Source of the DNA: XN24 sp964413755
GTDB lineage: Bacteria; Pseudomonadota; Gammaproteobacteria; Steroidobacterales; XN24
Reading direction: 5' to 3'
Length of the DNA: 13,485 nt
Assembly (NCBI GenBank): GCA_964413755.1
Contig: CAYPTW010000069.1
Coordinates: 1 to 13,485 of the forward strand
The notes under the pieces were generated by a model. That model saw only the letters and a list, made by a program, of their open reading frames with translations. It had not been told where the DNA came from and made no database searches. Below are positions 1 through 8,915 of the stretch, one piece after another (position 1 is the first letter of the stretch; each line of letters begins with the position of its first letter). The position numbers and the translations under genes are program-made.

Positions 1-323
1 TCCTTCGCGCCTGCGTCGCCGGCCTTTTCGCTCTTCCCCTCGGGCTCTTCGCCCGCGTCTGCGCCGTCTTCTTTGTCTTCCGCCTCGACCGCGACCACCG
101 CGATGAGGTCGCCCTCGGACACGCGATCGCCCTTGCCGACCTTCAGCTCGACGATCTTGCCGGCATGCGTCGCCGGCACATCCATCGAGGCCTTGTCGGT
201 CTCGAGCGTGACCAGGCCTTCGTCGACGGCGACGCTGTCGCCCTCGCCCACCAGCACCTCGATGATCTCGACGTCCTTGAAGTCGCCGATGTCAGGGACG
301 CGGATTTCCTTGTTGCTGCTCAT
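1..323 (-). CDS. lpdA: Dihydrolipoyl dehydrogenase (E3) with N-terminal lipoyl domain, partial
   Basis: Only the first 107 residues lie in the window; the gene continues past the left edge. Residues 6-80 are a biotinyl/lipoyl domain: it opens with IRVPDIGDF and carries the lipoylation motif LETDKASMDVP, with the modified lysine at residue 44. An acidic Lys/Glu/Gly/Ala linker follows. The flavin and disulfide domains that would prove E3 are outside the window. The call therefore rests on position, 9 bases downstream of aceF, and on the known existence of E3 proteins with a fused lipoyl domain in several proteobacteria. E3 reoxidises the dihydrolipoyl arm of the complex and passes electrons to NAD+. 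The ATG at 321-323 begins MSSNKEIRVPD and has only a weak upstream GAG, so translation may be coupled to aceF. A second E2-like protein is the alternative but is less likely directly after aceF. Confidence 0.82.
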   Translation of the reverse strand, partial: MSSNKEIRVPDIGDFKDVEIIEVLVGEGDSVAVDEGLVTLETDKASMDVPATHAGKIVELKVGKGDRVSEGDLIAVVAVEAEDKEDGADAGEEPEGKSEKAGDAGAK

Positions 324-332
324 CACTCGTGC

Positions 333-1691
333 TCAGGCCAGCAGCCGGTCGGTGTCGGCCATCAGCTCGGCCAGGTAGCGCGTGAAGCGCACCGCGGCGG
401 CGCCGTCGATGACGCGGTGGTCGTAGGACAGCGACAGCGGCAGCATCAGTTTCGGCACGAACTCGCCGTCCTGCCATACCGGCTGCATCTTGTGGCGCGA
501 CACGCCGAGGATCGCCACCTCGGGCGCGTTGATGATGGGCGTGAAGAAGGTGCCGCCGATGCTGCCGAGGCTGGAGACGGTGAAGTTGCCGCCCTGCATG
601 TCGGCCGCGGCGAGCTTGCCGTCGCGCGCCTTCTCGGACAGCTCGCCGAGCTCGCGCGCCACCTGGAACAGGCTCTTCTTCTCCAGCTCCTTGATCACCG
701 GCACCACCAGCCCGCCCGGCGTGTCCACCGCGAAGCCGACGTTGTAGTACTGCTTCATCACCAGCTGCTGGCCGTCGGCATGCAGCGAGGCGTTGAACTG
801 CGGGAACTCCCTGAGCGCCTTCACGCAGGCGCGCAGGATGAAGGCCAGCGGCGTCAGCTTGGCGCCTTCCTTCTCGGCGTCGGCCTTGAGTTCCTTGCGC
901 GCGCGCTCGGTCTCGGTGATGTCCGCCTCGTCGAACTGCGTGACGTGCGGCAGGTTGACCCACGAGGCATGCAGCCGCGGCCCAGAGATGCGCTGCACGC
1001 GCGACAGCGGCTTCAGCTCGGTCGGGCCGAACTTGGAGAAATCGACTTCGGGCACGGCGGGCAGCCCCGCGCCGCCGCCCGCGCCGGCGCCGCTCTGCAA
1101 AGCATTTTTGACCCAGGCCTTGACGTCGTCGTGGGTGATGCGGCCCTTGACCCCGCTGCCCTTGACCCGCGACAGGTCCACGCCCATTTCGCGCGCGAAC
1201 TTGCGCACCGACGGACCGGCATGCACGTCGCTGCCGGCCTGCGGGCCCAGCTTGGGCGGCGCGTAGGCAGTGCGGCCGGACTGCCCGCTGCGCTCAGGCT
1301 GCTCGGCCCTGGCAGGCGCCTCGGTCTTAGCGGCCTGCTCCGGCTTGTCGGCCTGCTCGTCCTTGGCTGCCTTTGCGTCTTGCCCGGACTTCTCCGACTT
1401 CTCGGACTTGTCGGACTCTTCGCTCTTCTTGTCGTCGCCGCCCGAAGCTTCCGCGCCCTCCAGCACCACGATCACGTCGCCTTCCGACACGCGGTCGCCC
1501 TTGGCGACTTTCACCTCGGCGACCTTGCCCGCGGCAGGCGCCGGCACGTCCATGGACGCCTTGTCGGTCTCCAGCGTGATGAGCGGGTCCTCGGCGGCGA
1601 CCGTGGCGCCCTGCTGCACGTGCACCTCGATGATTTCGACGCCTTCGAAATCGCCGATGTCGGGGACGCGTACCTCGTTGCGGCCGGCCAT
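333..1691 (-). CDS. aceF: Pyruvate dehydrogenase E2, dihydrolipoyl acetyltransferase
   Basis: The 452-residue E2 core of the pyruvate dehydrogenase complex moves the acetyl group from lipoamide to CoA in the cytoplasm. Domains in order: one lipoyl domain (about 5-79, lipoyl lysine K44 in ETDKASMDVP); a long charged linker rich in Lys, Glu, Ser and Ala (about 80-155); a peripheral-subunit-binding domain (about 157-193, starting HAGPSVRKFAREMGVDL); and a 2-oxoacid dehydrogenase acyltransferase domain ending in the signature DHRVIDG, with catalytic H425 and D429. E. coli AceF has three lipoyl domains; here there is one, and a second sits on the downstream E3. The frame stays open further upstream, but the ATG at 1689-1691 begins exactly with the lipoyl-domain start MAGRNEVRVPDIGD, lies 2 bases after the aceE stop, and has GGAG about 8 bases upstream inside the end of aceE. 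Confidence 0.97.
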   Translation of the reverse strand: MAGRNEVRVPDIGDFEGVEIIEVHVQQGATVAAEDPLITLETDKASMDVPAPAAGKVAEVKVAKGDRVSEGDVIVVLEGAEASGGDDKKSEESDKSEKSEKSGQDAKAAKDEQADKPEQAAKTEAPARAEQPERSGQSGRTAYAPPKLGPQAGSDVHAGPSVRKFAREMGVDLSRVKGSGVKGRITHDDVKAWVKNALQSGAGAGGGAGLPAVPEVDFSKFGPTELKPLSRVQRISGPRLHASWVNLPHVTQFDEADITETERARKELKADAEKEGAKLTPLAFILRACVKALREFPQFNASLHADGQQLVMKQYYNVGFAVDTPGGLVVPVIKELEKKSLFQVARELGELSEKARDGKLAAADMQGGNFTVSSLGSIGGTFFTPIINAPEVAILGVSRHKMQPVWQDGEFVPKLMLPLSLSYDHRVIDGAAAVRFTRYLAELMADTDRLLA

Positions 1692-1693
1692 GC

Positions 1694-4372
<2,679 letters not shown>

Positions 4373-4553
4373 GTTCGCGGGCTCCCTCAAGGCGGGAGCG
4401 ACCGGTGCCTCCAAGGGTCGCTCGGGTGAATAATCGCGGTCTTGCTGCTACGATGACGCCCCGCAAAAAACAGGGCCGGGACGCGTCGAGACCGTCGTTT
4501 TTTTGTCGTTTCGGTATCTTCCTGTGTCGCCCCGATGAGGTCAAGGATCACCC
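4373..4553. promoter_or_regulatory. Divergent control region between aceE and the M17 peptidase gene
   Basis: This 181-base gap must hold the promoters for both directions. On the plus strand an extended -10 candidate, TGCTACGAT, lies at 4446-4454 with no good -35 box; it would give a leader of about 90 bases. That leader contains an A6 run (4465-4470), a GACGCGTC palindrome (4480-4487) and a T7 run (4498-4504). The peptidase ribosome binding site AAGGA (4543-4547) is 6 bases before its ATG. On the minus strand I see no convincing -35/-10 pair for aceE; GATTAT around 4428-4433 is a weak -10 candidate. Promoter positions are inference from motifs only. Confidence 0.4.
4381..4399 (-). promoter_or_regulatory. 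Hairpin covering the aceE ribosome binding site
   Basis: In the aceE transcript, GCTCCC (4399-4394) can pair perfectly with GGGAGC (4386-4381) across a 7-base loop. The 3' arm contains the Shine-Dalgarno-like GGGAG about 9 bases upstream of the aceE ATG, so folding would hide the ribosome binding site. The repeat is seen directly; a regulatory role is inferred. Confidence 0.4.
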
Positions 4554-6071
4554 ATGTCGAGCCTGTTGCCGGAAGGCGCCCTGCCACGCATCGTCAAGCG
4601 GCGTGACCCGCGCACGCTGCCGCACCTGGATCACCTGCTGGTCGTGTTGCCGGCTGCCCCCTCGCGCAGCACCTGGGACGCGGTGCCCGGCGGCGAAGCA
4701 CTCGCCGCGGCGGCGCGGCGCCGCAAGCAGACCAAGGCCGGCTCGGTCTTCACCCTGCACCTCGACACGCCCTGCCCGGTCACCGTGGCGATGGCCGACC
4801 CGAAGGGCACTGCGTTCGGCTGGCTGACGCTGGCACGCAAGGCGGCCGCCGAAATCCACAAGCACCGTCCCGCCAAGGCCGGCATCTGCACGGCCGGCGC
4901 CGACGCGGCCGTCGCCGTGGCCTGGCTGGAGGCGGGGCTTTCCGCCCTGCTCGCGGCCGCCGGCGAAATGCCGCGCTTCCGCAGCAAGGACGAGCCGGCC
5001 GCGTCGCGCCTGTCCAGCATCACCGTGCTCGATGAGGCGCCCGGGCTCGACTTCGGCCGCATCCGCGCCGAGGCGGAGGGCAACCACCTGGCGCGCTGGC
5101 TGGCCGCGCTGCCGCCCAACATGCTGCACGCCGGCGCCTACCGGGGCCTGCTCGAGGAGCTCGCCGATGCCGAGGGCTGGGAGATGAGTTTCCTCGGCGA
5201 AAAGGACCTGGCGAAGCTCGGCGCCGGCGCCTTCCTCGCGGTGGCGCAGGGCAATGCGCATCGCGACGCCGGCATCGTGCGCCTGCGCTACCGGCCGCGC
5301 AGCAAGTCCGACGCCACTCAACCCCTGGCGCTGGTCGGCAAGGGCATCTGCTTCGACACCGGCGGCACCAACCTGAAGCCGTTCCGCAGCATGCTCGACA
5401 TGCAGGAAGACATGCAGGGCAGCTCCGTGGCGCTGGGCACGCTGCTCGCGCTCAGCCGCGTCGGCTACGCACAGCCGGTGGACTGCTGGCTGGCCATCAC
5501 CGAGAACCGCATCGGCCCCACGGCCTACACCTCGCGCGACGTGGTGACCGCGGCCAACGGCGTCACCATCGAAGTGATCCACACCGACGCCGAGGGCCGC
5601 ATGGTCCTCGCCGACACGCTCGCGCTGGCGGCGCGCGAGAAGCCCGCGTTGCTCATCGATTACGCCACCCTCACCGGCGCCTGCGTTGCCGCCCTCACGC
5701 ATCGCTACAGCGGCGTATTCGGCAACCGCCCTGCGGTGCTCGAGCAGGCCGTGACGGCCGGGCGCGCCTGCGGCGAGCGCGTCTGGTCCTTCCCGCTGGA
5801 CGAGGATTTCGACGAGCCGCTGGAGAGCCGCGTGGCGGACGTGCTGCAGTGCTCGCTGGACAACGACGGCGACCATATCCTGGCGTCGCGCTTCCTGCAG
5901 CGCTTCATCCCGGACGACCTGCCGTGGCTGCACGTCGACCTGGCCGCCGGTCACAGCAAGGGCGGCCTGGCCCACGTGCCGACGCCGCAAACGGGCTTCG
6001 GCGTGCGCCTGACGCTCGCCATGCTGCTCGACCACGGACTGGTGGCCGCGGCCGGAGACCAGAACGCATGA
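4554..6071 (+). CDS. Leucyl aminopeptidase family protein (peptidase family M17, PepA-like)
   Basis: A 505-residue cytosolic metallo-aminopeptidase expected to remove N-terminal residues from peptides using two divalent metal ions. The C-terminal catalytic half carries the full M17 ligand set with the same spacing as E. coli PepA, shifted by 7: K263 and D268 in GKGICFDTGG, K275, D286 in EDMQGSS, and D345, E347 and R349 in HTDAEGRM. The N-terminal domain (about 1-170) is weakly conserved. Local wording differs from classical PepA (FDTGGTNLKP where E. coli has FDSGGISIKP; VTAANGVTIEVIHTDAEGRM), suggesting a different M17 subgroup, so I give no symbol. I infer peptide turnover rather than the DNA-binding role of E. 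coli PepA in Xer recombination and carAB control, though its coupling to a pyrimidine gene keeps that question open. The start has AAGGA 6 bases upstream. Its stop overlaps pyrC as ATGA. Confidence 0.9.
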   Translation: MSSLLPEGALPRIVKRRDPRTLPHLDHLLVVLPAAPSRSTWDAVPGGEALAAAARRRKQTKAGSVFTLHLDTPCPVTVAMADPKGTAFGWLTLARKAAAEIHKHRPAKAGICTAGADAAVAVAWLEAGLSALLAAAGEMPRFRSKDEPAASRLSSITVLDEAPGLDFGRIRAEAEGNHLARWLAALPPNMLHAGAYRGLLEELADAEGWEMSFLGEKDLAKLGAGAFLAVAQGNAHRDAGIVRLRYRPRSKSDATQPLALVGKGICFDTGGTNLKPFRSMLDMQEDMQGSSVALGTLLALSRVGYAQPVDCWLAITENRIGPTAYTSRDVVTAANGVTIEVIHTDAEGRMVLADTLALAAREKPALLIDYATLTGACVAALTHRYSGVFGNRPAVLEQAVTAGRACGERVWSFPLDEDFDEPLESRVADVLQCSLDNDGDHILASRFLQRFIPDDLPWLHVDLAAGHSKGGLAHVPTPQTGFGVRLTLAMLLDHGLVAAAGDQNA

Positions 6072-7102
6072 AACTGACGCTGCGCCGTCCCGACGACTGG
6101 CACCTGCACCTGCGCGACGGCGAGATGCTCGCCGCCGTACTGCCGCATACTGCGGCCCGCTTCGCCCGCGCCATCGTGATGCCGAACCTGGCGCCGCCGG
6201 TGACCACCACGGCCGCCGCGCTCGCCTACCGCGAGCGGATCCTCGCGGCCCTGCCTGCGGGCAGCGACTTCACGCCGCTCATGACGTTGTATCTGACCGA
6301 CAACACGCCGGCGGAGGAAATCCGCCGCGCCGCCGCCAGCGGCGCCGTGTTCGGGGTGAAGCTGTACCCGGCCGGGGCGACCACCAACTCCGATTCAGGC
6401 GTGACCGATTTGCGGCACTGCGATGCCGCCCTGGCCGCAATGGAAGAGGTGGGCATGGTGTTGCAGGTGCACGGCGAGGTCACCGAGCCCGGCATCGACG
6501 TGTTCGATCGCGAGCGCGTGTTCATCGAGCGCGTGCTGGCGCCGGCGGTGGAGCGCTTCCCCGGGCTCAAGGTGGTGTTCGAGCACGTCACCACGGCCGA
6601 CGCGGTCGAGTTCGTGCGCGGTGCGCGCGAGGGTGTCGCCGCCACCGTGACGCCGCAGCACATGCTGCTCAACCGCAACGCGCTGTTCGCCGGCGGCTTG
6701 CGGCCGCACAATTACTGCCTGCCGGTGCTCAAGGCCGAGCGCCACCGCGAGGCCGTGTGCGCGGCGGCGACCAGCGGCAGCGCGCGCTTCTTCCTCGGCA
6801 CCGACAGCGCGCCGCATACGCGCGGCAGCAAGGAATCTTCCTGCGGCTGCGCCGGCATCTACTCCGCCCCGGTCGGCATCGAGATCTATGCCGAGGCTTT
6901 CGACCAGGCGGGCGCGCTGGACCGGCTCGAGGCCTTCGCCAGCGAGCACGGCGCGCGCTTCTACGGCCTGCCGTTGAACGACACCAGGATCACGCTGGAG
7001 CGCTGCGAGTGGACGCCGCCCGCAGAGTACGCCGTGGGCGCGGACACCCTGGTGCCCTTCCGCGCCGGCGAGACCGTGCGCTGGCAGCTGGTGGCCGCGT
7101 GA
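6068..7102 (+). CDS. pyrC: Dihydroorotase, class II (PyrC)
   Basis: A 344-residue zinc amidohydrolase catalysing the reversible cyclisation of N-carbamoyl-L-aspartate to dihydroorotate, the third step of de novo pyrimidine synthesis. It aligns with E. coli PyrC (348 residues) over its whole length. Visible active-site features are the metal-binding H12 and H14 in DDWHLHLRDG, the lysine expected to be carboxylated, K98, in GVKLYPAGATTNS, the histidine of VHGEVTEP, FEHVTTADA, and the metal-ligand aspartate of LGTDSAPH followed by KESSCGCAG. The reading frame is open upstream, but the ATG at 6068 gives the family-typical start MKLTLRRPDDWH and overlaps the peptidase stop by 4 bases, implying translational coupling. 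The 3' end in turn overlaps the RNase T start. No separate promoter is visible, so it is probably transcribed from the peptidase promoter. Confidence 0.97.
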   Translation: MKLTLRRPDDWHLHLRDGEMLAAVLPHTAARFARAIVMPNLAPPVTTTAAALAYRERILAALPAGSDFTPLMTLYLTDNTPAEEIRRAAASGAVFGVKLYPAGATTNSDSGVTDLRHCDAALAAMEEVGMVLQVHGEVTEPGIDVFDRERVFIERVLAPAVERFPGLKVVFEHVTTADAVEFVRGAREGVAATVTPQHMLLNRNALFAGGLRPHNYCLPVLKAERHREAVCAAATSGSARFFLGTDSAPHTRGSKESSCGCAGIYSAPVGIEIYAEAFDQAGALDRLEAFASEHGARFYGLPLNDTRITLERCEWTPPAEYAVGADTLVPFRAGETVRWQLVAA

Positions 7103-7746
7103 GCGCCACGCCGCCGGGCACCGAGAGCAATGTCAGCGGCCTCATGGCGCGCCGCTTCCGCGGCTTCCTGCCGGTGGTGGTCGACGTCGAGACCGGCGGG
7201 TTCAACCCGCGCACCGACGCCCTGCTGGAAATCGCCGCAGTATTGATCGAGCCGGACGCCGAAGGCAGCTTCGCCCCGGGCGAGAGCTGGCGCTACCACG
7301 TCCAGCCCTTCGAGGGCGCGAACATGGAAGCCGCTTCGCTGGAAGTCAACGGCATCGATCCCTGGCACCCGCTGCGCCCGGCCCTGCCCGAGCGCGACGC
7401 CCTGCAGCGCGTGTTCCGGGAAGTGCGCGCCGCGGTGCGCCGCCACGACTGCACGCGCGCCATCCTGGTCGGGCACAACGCCTTCTTCGACCTCAACTTC
7501 CTCAACGCCGCGGTCGAGCGCTGCGGCATCAAGCGCAACCCTTTCCATCCCTTCTCCAGCTTCGACACCGCCACCCTGGGCGGCGTCGCCTACGGCCAGA
7601 CGGTGCTGTCGCGCATCGTCGAGGCCGCCGGCCTGAAATGGGACAGCAGCGCGGCGCACTCCGCCGGCTACGACGCGCGCATCACCGCCGAGGTGTTCTG
7701 CCGCATCGTCAACCAGTTCCAGTCGATCTACGAAGCGCGCCAGTAA
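7099..7746 (+). CDS. rnt: Ribonuclease T (RNase T), DEDD-family 3'-5' exoribonuclease
   Basis: A 215-residue exonuclease that trims 3' ends of tRNA and other stable RNAs, including CCA end turnover. All DEDDh catalytic residues are present: D29 and E31 in VVDVETGGFN, D131 in GHNAFFDLNF, and H187 and D192 in HSAGYDA. FRGFLPVV near the N-terminus and KRNPFHPFSSFDTATL are also close to E. coli RNase T. I chose the GTG at 7099, which overlaps the pyrC TGA as GTGA; it gives 215 residues, the same length as E. coli RNase T, with a similar leader before RFRGF. The alternative ATG at 7144 (MARRFRGF) would shorten the protein by 15 residues and leave a 41-base gap. It is the last gene of the three-gene unit and is followed by a strong terminator. 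Confidence 0.95.
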   Translation: MSATPPGTESNVSGLMARRFRGFLPVVVDVETGGFNPRTDALLEIAAVLIEPDAEGSFAPGESWRYHVQPFEGANMEAASLEVNGIDPWHPLRPALPERDALQRVFREVRAAVRRHDCTRAILVGHNAFFDLNFLNAAVERCGIKRNPFHPFSSFDTATLGGVAYGQTVLSRIVEAAGLKWDSSAAHSAGYDARITAEVFCRIVNQFQSIYEARQ

Positions 7747-7759
7747 ACACGTGCCAATG

Positions 7760-7800
7760 AAAAAGGGGACGCCGCGTACTGCGACGTCCCCTTGTGTTTG
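7760..7800. terminator. Bidirectional intrinsic terminator between rnt and grxD
   Basis: AAGGGGACG (7763-7771) pairs perfectly with CGTCCCCTT (7785-7793), and an inner CGC/GCG pair extends the stem. Read on the minus strand the stem runs into TTTTT (7764-7760), a good U tract for ending the sodB-grxD transcript. Read on the plus strand the tail is the weaker TTGTGTTT, ending the peptidase-pyrC-rnt transcript. The two genes converge here. Confidence 0.85.
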
Positions 7801-7823
7801 CGCCGGTCTTGCGCCGATCCGGC

Positions 7824-8147
7824 TCAGGCCTTCGCGGCGGCCTCGTCCAGCAGCTTCTTCAGCTCGCCGGAGTGGTACATCTCCACCACGATGTCGCAGC
7901 CGCCGATCAGCTCGCCGTTGACGTAGAGCTGGGGATAGGTCGGCCAGTTGGAATAGGCCTTCAGCCCCTCGCGCACCTCCGGGTCCTCGAAGATGTTGAA
8001 GTGGCTGAAGTCCGTGCCGCAGGCACGCAGCGCGGCCACGGCCTGGGCCGAGAAACCGCACTGGGGAAAGTCGGGGCTGCCCTTCATGAACAGCAGCACC
8101 GGGTGCGACTCAAGAGTCTGCTTGATCCGCTCGTTGATGGCTTCCAT
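7824..8147 (-). CDS. grxD: Monothiol glutaredoxin, Grx4/GrxD type (CGFS)
   Basis: A 107-residue single-domain monothiol glutaredoxin. The family binds a glutathione-ligated [2Fe-2S] cluster through the CGFS cysteine and delivers clusters to target proteins, working with BolA-like partners. Visible here are K22 in LLFMKGSPDFPQCGFS, the cluster-binding C30, and the glutathione-site segments WPTYPQLYVNGELIGGCDI. The ATG at 8145-8147 begins MEAINERIKQTLESHPV, as expected; the upstream open frame is a shadow of sodB. An AGGAG lies about 9 bases before the ATG, inside a small AGGAG-A-CTCCT inverted repeat. The gene lies 32 bases downstream of sodB on the same strand with no clear promoter between, so co-transcription is likely. 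A terminator follows directly. Confidence 0.96.
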   Translation of the reverse strand: MEAINERIKQTLESHPVLLFMKGSPDFPQCGFSAQAVAALRACGTDFSHFNIFEDPEVREGLKAYSNWPTYPQLYVNGELIGGCDIVVEMYHSGELKKLLDEAAAKA

Positions 8148-8179
8148 CGACAGGAGTCTCCTCGGTTGATTCTTTGTGT

Positions 8180-8758
8180 TCAGTCCAGGTTCGACGCGAC
8201 GAAGTCCCAGTTGACCAGGTTCCAGAAGGCCTCCAGGTACTTCGGCCGCGCGTTGCGGTAATCGATGTAGTAGGCGTGCTCCCAGACGTCGCAGGTCATG
8301 AGCGGCTTGCTGTCGCCCGTGAGCGGCGTCTCGGCATTGCCGGTCTGCACGATGGCCAGCGACCCGTCGGGCTTCTTCACCAGCCAGGCCCAGCCGGAAC
8401 CGAACAGGGTCACGGCCTTGTCGGAGAACTGCTCCTTGAACTTGTCGAAGGAACCGAACGCGTCGTCGATCGCCTTGGCGAGCTTGCCGCTGGGCGCGCC
8501 GCCGCCGTTCGGCGACAGGCAGTGCCAGTAGAAGGTGTGGTTCCACACCTGCGCGGCGTTATTGAACACGCCGCCGGAGCTGCCGCGCACGATGTCTTCC
8601 AGCGAGGCGTCGGCCCACTCGGTGTCCTTGATGAGGCCGTTGAGCTTCTCCACGTAGGTGTTGTGGTGCTTGCCGTAGTGGTACTCGAGCGTCTCCCGGG
8701 AGATGTGGGGCTCCAGGGCGTTCTTCGCATAGGGAAGGTCGGGCAGGGTGTGCGCCAT
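8180..8758 (-). CDS. sodB: Superoxide dismutase, iron type
   Basis: A 192-residue cytoplasmic enzyme converting superoxide to oxygen and hydrogen peroxide. All four metal ligands are present: H27 (LEYHYGKHH), H74 (VWNHTFYW), D157 and H161 (DVWEHAYYIDYRNARP). The glutamine at residue 70 in FNNAAQVWNH, in the N-terminal half, is the arrangement typical of iron rather than manganese enzymes, and overall wording is very close to E. coli SodB (193 residues). No signal peptide is present. The frame opens 18 residues further upstream, but the ATG at 8756-8758 gives the family start MAHTLPDLPYAKNALEPHIS and has GAGGAG about 6-11 bases upstream. It leads a unit with grxD, pairing superoxide defence with iron-sulfur cluster handling. 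Confidence 0.97.
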   Translation of the reverse strand: MAHTLPDLPYAKNALEPHISRETLEYHYGKHHNTYVEKLNGLIKDTEWADASLEDIVRGSSGGVFNNAAQVWNHTFYWHCLSPNGGGAPSGKLAKAIDDAFGSFDKFKEQFSDKAVTLFGSGWAWLVKKPDGSLAIVQTGNAETPLTGDSKPLMTCDVWEHAYYIDYRNARPKYLEAFWNLVNWDFVASNLD

Positions 8759-8796
8759 TGCGTACTCCTCGAAACTGTCGTCGCTGTATGAATGAA

Positions 8797-8831
8797 GGGG
8801 TTCGACCCCCATAGGTATAAGCCGAAGTATA
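8797..8831 (-). promoter_or_regulatory. Putative sodB promoter with start-proximal hairpin
   Basis: An AT-rich island in otherwise GC-rich DNA holds two minus-strand -10 candidates: TATACT (8831-8826) and TATACC (8819-8814). Neither has a good -35 box. Just downstream, GGGGT and ACCCC (8809-8797) form a perfect 5-bp hairpin with a 3-base loop, which would lie at or near the 5' end of the sodB mRNA. The start site is inferred, not shown. Confidence 0.45.
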
Positions 8832-8883
8832 TCAGACGCTCCCGCCGGCCCGCCGCGCCGCAGCCTGCACCGGACGGGGCCGG

Positions 8884-8908
8884 TATACTCGCGCTGCCGC
8901 TACGGAGG
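8884..8908 (+). promoter_or_regulatory. Putative nadC -10 box and ribosome binding site
   Basis: TATACT at 8884-8889 is a near-consensus -10 box without a recognisable -35, giving a leader of roughly 20 bases. GGAGG at 8904-8908 is a strong ribosome binding site 7 bases before the nadC ATG. Confidence 0.5.
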
Positions 8909-8915
8909 ATCACGC

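Noticed and set aside
4464..4505. A6 and T7 runs as arms of a terminator-like inverted repeat (CAAAAAAC/GTTTTTTTG)
   Set aside because: The arms are almost pure A-T and imperfect, with a 24-base GC-rich middle that does not pair well. I could not support a stable terminator.
4548..6035. 495-codon minus-strand frame opposite the M17 peptidase gene
   Set aside because: No recognisable domain; composition is typical of an antisense shadow, and the plus strand has all the M17 catalytic residues.
8790..8820. tRNA T-arm-like sequence GGGGTTCGACCCCC, possible tRNA or tmRNA 3' end
   Set aside because: No acceptor partner, no anticodon or D arm upstream and no CCA. Upstream lies sodB coding sequence. 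It is explained as the sodB leader hairpin.
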